64,000 nucleotides of DNA from Streptomyces sp. TLI_235. Its GTDB lineage: Bacteria > Actinomycetota > Actinomycetes > Streptomycetales > Streptomycetaceae. The DNA is taken from positions 4,092,001-4,156,000 of the forward strand of contig NSGV01000001.1 of assembly GCA_002300355.1 (NCBI GenBank), written 5' to 3'. Positions 60,505 to 64,000 of the stretch are shown in pieces (the first letter of the stretch is position 1; every line of letters begins with the position of its first letter). The notes below the pieces were generated by a model that did not search any database, was not told the DNA's origin, and saw only the letters and a program-made list of their open reading frames with translations. The position numbers and the translations under genes are program-made.

Positions 60505-60840
60505 CCGTTTCTCCTGGTCAAGTAGCAAGGCATGAAGGGAATCCGGTGTCGCGAAAGCTCGGGCGGCGGGCCTGCCGGGGCGGGCGCCTCCTCGGCGGGC
60601 CCGGCTCGTGGCCGGCAGGGCCGGGTCGGGGAGTGCCGGACGGCGGGTCGGACGTGACAGTCCCGTTCCCGCTGCGGCGATGCCCCCGATCTGACCTTAC
60701 CCCGTCACAAACGCGCTGCCTATGCGGTCAGATGAACATCATCGTGCACAATCCGCCTGCAGATCTTGCCGATCGGCCGGGCGGGTGATCGAATGGCCCC
60801 TGCATGTACACGGAAGGACGTTGCTCAAGGGGGTGAGCCG
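60505..60840. other. Divergent promoter region of the biosynthetic locus
   Basis: This 336-base non-coding stretch lies between the two divergent operons. ATCTGACC (60689-60696) and GGTCAGAT (60726-60733) form an inverted pair 29 bases apart, a candidate operator. Lower-GC segments near 60710-60770 suggest promoter DNA. No clear -10/-35 set was found. Confidence 0.45.
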
Positions 60841-61857
60841 TTGTTAATCCGCCGTGAGACAGTGGGGGCCACACAGGGACACGCCGGGCAGAAACCCGCC
60901 GAAGTGGACTCCTACACCCTGGATTCCGGTCATGGCCTGGCCGTTACCGTCTGGACCTACGGCGCCACCCTGGTCGAGGTGCTCGTCCCCGACCGGAACG
61001 GCACCACCGGGAACGTCGTGGCCCGCCTGCCGGACCTGGCCTCCTACGAGGACCCGGCGGTCAACGCCTACGTCGGCGCCACCGTCGGCCGCTACTGCCG
61101 GTGCGTCGCGGACGGCAGGTTCACCCTCGACGGCGTCGAGCACCGCCTGGACCGCAACGACGGCCGCCACCACGTGCACGGCGGCCCCCGGGGCTTCGAC
61201 AGATTCGTCTGGGACGCCGAAGCCACACAGACCGACGAACTGCTCATTTTGTGCCTGCGCCTGGACAGCCCCGACGGCGACCAGGGATACCCCGGCGCAC
61301 TGCGGGCCGAGGCGCGCTACGAGGTCGACCGCCACGGCCGGCTGACCTTCGACTTCCGGGCCACCACCACGGCCGCCACGATCGTCGGCTTCACCAACCA
61401 CGCCTTCTGGAACCTCTCCGGGACGGCCGGCCGGACGATCGACGACCACCGGTTGGCGATCAACTCCGACCGGACCGTGGCCTTCGACGCGGACCTCGTC
61501 CCGCTCGCCGGCCCGCCGCGCGACATCGCCGGCACCGATCTCGACCACCGGGTCGCCAAGCCGCTCGGCGCTCGGCCGCTCGACAACTTCTTCGTGCTCG
61601 ACGACCCCTCCTGGGCAGCCGAGTTGAGCCACCGGGCCAGCGGCCGAACGATGCGCGTCCGCACCGACCAGCCGGGGATCGGGGTGTACTCCGGAGACCA
61701 CTACCGGCAGCCGCGGGCCGGGATCTGCCTGGAGACCGGGCCGTGGCCCGACGCCCCCAACCGCCCGGACTTCCCGTCCGTCCGGCTCGACCCGGGCCGG
61801 ACGTACCACCACCGCACCATCCACGAATTCTCGAACGCAGGAGTTGATCGGGCGTGA
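60841..61857 (+). CDS. Aldose-1-epimerase-like (GalM) protein
   Basis: This 338-residue protein of the aldose epimerase fold has GYGATLVEVLVPD-like WTYGATLVEVLVPDRNG, the histidine region HHVHGGPRGFDRFVWD, the second histidine in TNHAFWNLSG and the acidic base in ICLETGPWPDAPN. All likely catalytic residues are present. It would act on a sugar or sugar-like intermediate. The TTG start at 60841 has GGGGGTGAG upstream. If it is right, codon 2 is TTA, which needs the bldA tRNA in Streptomyces. A GTG at 60862 with a weak site is the alternative. It overlaps the next gene by GTGA. Confidence 0.88.
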   Translation: MLIRRETVGATQGHAGQKPAEVDSYTLDSGHGLAVTVWTYGATLVEVLVPDRNGTTGNVVARLPDLASYEDPAVNAYVGATVGRYCRCVADGRFTLDGVEHRLDRNDGRHHVHGGPRGFDRFVWDAEATQTDELLILCLRLDSPDGDQGYPGALRAEARYEVDRHGRLTFDFRATTTAATIVGFTNHAFWNLSGTAGRTIDDHRLAINSDRTVAFDADLVPLAGPPRDIAGTDLDHRVAKPLGARPLDNFFVLDDPSWAAELSHRASGRTMRVRTDQPGIGVYSGDHYRQPRAGICLETGPWPDAPNRPDFPSVRLDPGRTYHHRTIHEFSNAGVDRA

Positions 61858-62501
61858 GGCTGTACCTGTCGTCGTTCCGGATCGGGAACCGACCCGACGA
61901 ACTGCTCCGCCTGCTGGGCGAGGGGCGGCGCACCGCTCTGATCATCAACGCCGACGACTACAAGGACACCGAGGCCCGCGCGGCCTCGCTCAAGCGTGAG
62001 GTGGAGGAGCTGGAGAGCGTCGGCCTGCAGCCCTTCGAGGTCGACCTGCGCGAGTACTTCGGCCGCCCCGAGGCGCTGGCCGAGGTGCTCTCCGGCGTGG
62101 ACCTGGTCTACGTCCGCGGCGGCAGCGCCTTCGTGCTGCGCCGGGCCTTCGTGAGCAGCGGCGCCGACGACGTGATCCGCCGCCTGCTGGCCGAGGACGC
62201 CTTCGTCTACGCCGGCTACAGCGCGGGCCCCTGCATGCTGGGGCCGACCCTGCGCGGCATCGACGGCGAGATCGACAACCCCGACCTCGTCCCCGACGGC
62301 TACCAGGACACCGTGATGGACTGGGACTGCCTCGGCGTGCTGCCCTACGTGATCGCGCCGCACTACAAGTCCGACCACCCGGAATCCGCGGAGATCGACC
62401 GCTCGATCGGCTACTTCACCGATCACCACATTCCTTTCATCGCCATTCGCGACGGACAGGCCATCGTCGTCGACGGCGAGTCCAGGACCGTCGTGGGCTG
62501 A
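61854..62501 (+). CDS. Peptidase E-like (S51) protein
   Basis: This 215-residue protein has the class I glutamine amidotransferase-like fold of S51 peptidases, with the nucleophile elbow VYAGYSAGPCML (Ser123) and the VYVRGGSAFVL turn. The histidine candidate lies in IAPHYKSDHPES. S51 enzymes cut Asp-X dipeptides. In a biosynthetic locus it may trim a peptidyl precursor. Its start overlaps the epimerase stop. Confidence 0.85.
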   Translation: MRLYLSSFRIGNRPDELLRLLGEGRRTALIINADDYKDTEARAASLKREVEELESVGLQPFEVDLREYFGRPEALAEVLSGVDLVYVRGGSAFVLRRAFVSSGADDVIRRLLAEDAFVYAGYSAGPCMLGPTLRGIDGEIDNPDLVPDGYQDTVMDWDCLGVLPYVIAPHYKSDHPESAEIDRSIGYFTDHHIPFIAIRDGQAIVVDGESRTVVG

Positions 62502-62593
62502 AATCACCCAAAAGCCGTGCACCGGATTTCCGGCCCCTTTCCGGGAGATGCGCGCGGCAGCACTTCTCCCTGTTCTCCGGACCGGAGGGAAAT

Positions 62594-63112
62594 ATGACCG
62601 CTGTCTGGGAACGCGCAGGTGATGCGGCCGAGGTCCACGCGCTGCTGCGAGCGTGCGACGCCCACCAGGCGGAGCGGTCGGGCACGGCTGCGCCCGACCG
62701 CAGCCTGGCGACGACCGAGGCCCTGGTGCGCCTGGGCGCCGTTCACCTGCTGCGCAGCGACGGCCGGGCCGTCGCCATGTTCACCCTGACCACCGCGCCG
62801 CGTCCCGAGCCGGCGACGGACGACTACCCGCCCGCGAGCAGCCCGGTGTACCTCAGCCGGCTCGCCGTGGCACCCGACCTGCTGGCCGACGGCACCCTGA
62901 TGGGGGTGCGCTGCGTCCGCAAGGCCGTGCAGCTCGCCGGCGGGACGGGCGCGGACGCGCTGCGCGCGGAGGCGAATCCGGACCTTGTGAACACCCGCGC
63001 CATGCTGGCCGACCTCGGGTTCGAGCAGCACGGCCCCGTACACGCGGACGAGACGGGCCGACGGTACGTCCGTCTCCAGCGGACTCTTCGACCGGGGGAG
63101 AAACCTCGATGA
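62594..63112 (+). CDS. GNAT-family N-acetyltransferase of the biosynthetic locus
   Basis: This 172-residue protein has the GNAT pattern: VYLSRLAVAPDLLADGTLMGVRCVRKAVQLAGGTGADALRAEANPDLVNTRAMLADLGFEQHG. The acetyl-CoA loop (usually RxxGxG/A) is reduced. The substrate may be the locus product or an amino intermediate, giving maturation or self-resistance. CCGGAGGGAAAT precedes the ATG. The stop overlaps the radical SAM start (ATGA). Confidence 0.8.
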   Translation: MTAVWERAGDAAEVHALLRACDAHQAERSGTAAPDRSLATTEALVRLGAVHLLRSDGRAVAMFTLTTAPRPEPATDDYPPASSPVYLSRLAVAPDLLADGTLMGVRCVRKAVQLAGGTGADALRAEANPDLVNTRAMLADLGFEQHGPVHADETGRRYVRLQRTLRPGEKPR

Positions 63113-64000
63113 CCACATACACCGTCCCCGCCGTGGTGGCCGAACTGCTCTCCGGCGACACGCCGGTGGTGCTCTTCGGCGCCGGCGACCTGGGCGTCAT
63201 GGCGCACTACGCGCTCACCCGGCTCGGCGTGCGGGTGACCTGCTTCTCCGACGGCCGCGCCGTCAAGCACGGGACCACCGTCCGCGGCCTGGAGGTCCGG
63301 GCGCCCGAGCAGCTGGCCGAACTCCCCGGCGACACCCATGTGTTCCTCTGCGGGAACTACCTGGAGTCGATGACCGACCGGCTCCGCGGGATGGGCTTCA
63401 CCCGCATCCACACCTGCGTGGACCTGCTCGACGGCTTCGACTTCACCGGCTCGGACACCGGGATGGAGCCGGTCTTCATCGAACGGAAGATCGCGCTGCA
63501 CAAGCGCGAGTGTCTCAAGGCCGAGGAGCGCGCCTCCGAGGCCCTGGTGCTGAAGTACCTCGACGTCGTGGTGACCGAGGCCTGCTCGATGAAGTGCCAG
63601 GACTGCTCCAACCTGATGCAGTACTACACCAAGCCGAAGCACAGCGACCTCGACCTGCTGGAGAGCGCGGTCGACCGGATCATGGACAGCATCGACGGGA
63701 TCTACGAGTTCCGGGTGCTCGGCGGCGAACCCTTCGTCAACCCCCGCGTGCACCGGGTGATCGACAAGCTCACCGGGTACGAGGGCGTCGAGAAGGTCGT
63801 GGTGTACACCAACGCCACGATCGTCCCGCGCGGCGAGAACCTCGAGTGCCTGAAGAACGACAAGGTCGTCGTCGACATCACCAACTACGGCACCCACTCG
63901 CGGAAGCACGACGAACTCATCGAGGTGCTCGACGCGCACGGCATCGCCAACCTCAGCAAGATCCCGGTGTGGACCGACTCGGGGCGGATCAAGTTCGTCG
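63109..64000 (+). CDS. Radical SAM enzyme with N-terminal Rossmann-like domain (truncated by window)
   Basis: 297 codons are visible and the rest lies beyond the window. The N-terminal part (residues 1-115) has a nucleotide-binding-like VVLFGAGDLGVMAHYALTRLG, similar to NAD- or sugar-nucleotide-type pockets. A radical SAM domain follows, with the CxxxCxxC cluster Cys159, Cys163 and Cys166 (ACSMKCQDCSN) and the SAM-binding GGE motif in FRVLGGEPFVNP. It would perform radical chemistry on the pathway intermediate. The ATG overlaps the GNAT stop, so it is in the operon. Confidence 0.9.
   Translation, partial: MTTYTVPAVVAELLSGDTPVVLFGAGDLGVMAHYALTRLGVRVTCFSDGRAVKHGTTVRGLEVRAPEQLAELPGDTHVFLCGNYLESMTDRLRGMGFTRIHTCVDLLDGFDFTGSDTGMEPVFIERKIALHKRECLKAEERASEALVLKYLDVVVTEACSMKCQDCSNLMQYYTKPKHSDLDLLESAVDRIMDSIDGIYEFRVLGGEPFVNPRVHRVIDKLTGYEGVEKVVVYTNATIVPRGENLECLKNDKVVVDITNYGTHSRKHDELIEVLDAHGIANLSKIPVWTDSGRIKFV

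Noticed and set aside
1-64000. CRISPR arrays, insertion sequences, rRNA genes
   Set aside because: I saw no regularly spaced repeats, transposase motifs or rRNA sequence anywhere in the window.

Overview
The window reads as chromosomal DNA of a high-GC actinomycete of the Streptomycetaceae (Streptomyces or Kitasatospora type). The evidence is a bldG-like anti-anti-sigma gene followed by its anti-sigma partner, an Ssd/Tad pilus locus, a topA gene with a lysine-rich tail, a thymidylate kinase fused to a membrane transporter-like domain, frequent GTG/TTG starts, and an integrated actinomycete integrative and conjugative element (AICE). The order acsA - ssd/tad - helicase - bldG - topA - tmk - holB matches what I recall of the Streptomyces coelicolor core chromosome; I could not check this.

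Layout. 1-40,058 is mostly core chromosome: an NhaA antiporter cut by the window edge, a broken serine-hydrolase gene, acetyl-CoA synthetase, a permuted papain-like hydrolase, a SulP-carbonic anhydrase fusion, a CooC-like ATPase, a degenerate Fic-like protein, a HAD phosphatase, a seven-gene Tad (Flp pilus/secretion) operon, an MrfA-type helicase, bldG with its anti-sigma factor, several small envelope or lipoprotein genes, a methyltransferase, topA, MFS-tmk, an acyltransferase, holB, an esterase-like pseudoenzyme, a TAP-like peptidase, a LysE exporter and a tRNA-Thr(CGT).

40,090-56,740 is a 16.65-kb AICE integrated into the 3' half of that tRNA. It is bounded by perfect 44-bp direct repeats, and an 18-bp repeat (candidate integrase arm-type site) lies about 90 bp inside each end. 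It carries an integrase and excisionase, a candidate iteron-type origin, a DUF3987 helicase-like protein, a primase-polymerase, small spread-type genes, a TraB-type FtsK/SpoIIIE DNA translocase, a set of small transfer-associated proteins, a GntR/UTRA (KorSA-like) regulator with its operators, and cargo. The cargo sits at both tips and has clearly lower GC. At the left tip are a DprA-like protein and a ComF-like phosphoribosyltransferase. At the right tip are a GNAT and a two-gene pair of unknown function. Two transfer-region genes look frameshifted.

56,855-64,000 is the edge of a specialised-metabolite locus directly beyond attR. A two-gene leftward operon encodes an NRPS-like adenylation-carrier didomain and an uncharacterised zinc-ribbon protein. 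A divergent rightward operon encodes an aldose-1-epimerase-like protein (with a TTA codon as codon 2), an S51 peptidase-like protein, a GNAT and a radical SAM enzyme that runs off the window.

The observations I consider most worth pursuing are the DprA-PRTase cargo pair, the symmetric iteron region at 43.9-44.2 kb, the unusual biosynthetic operon at the right edge, and the two-gene cargo module next to attR.
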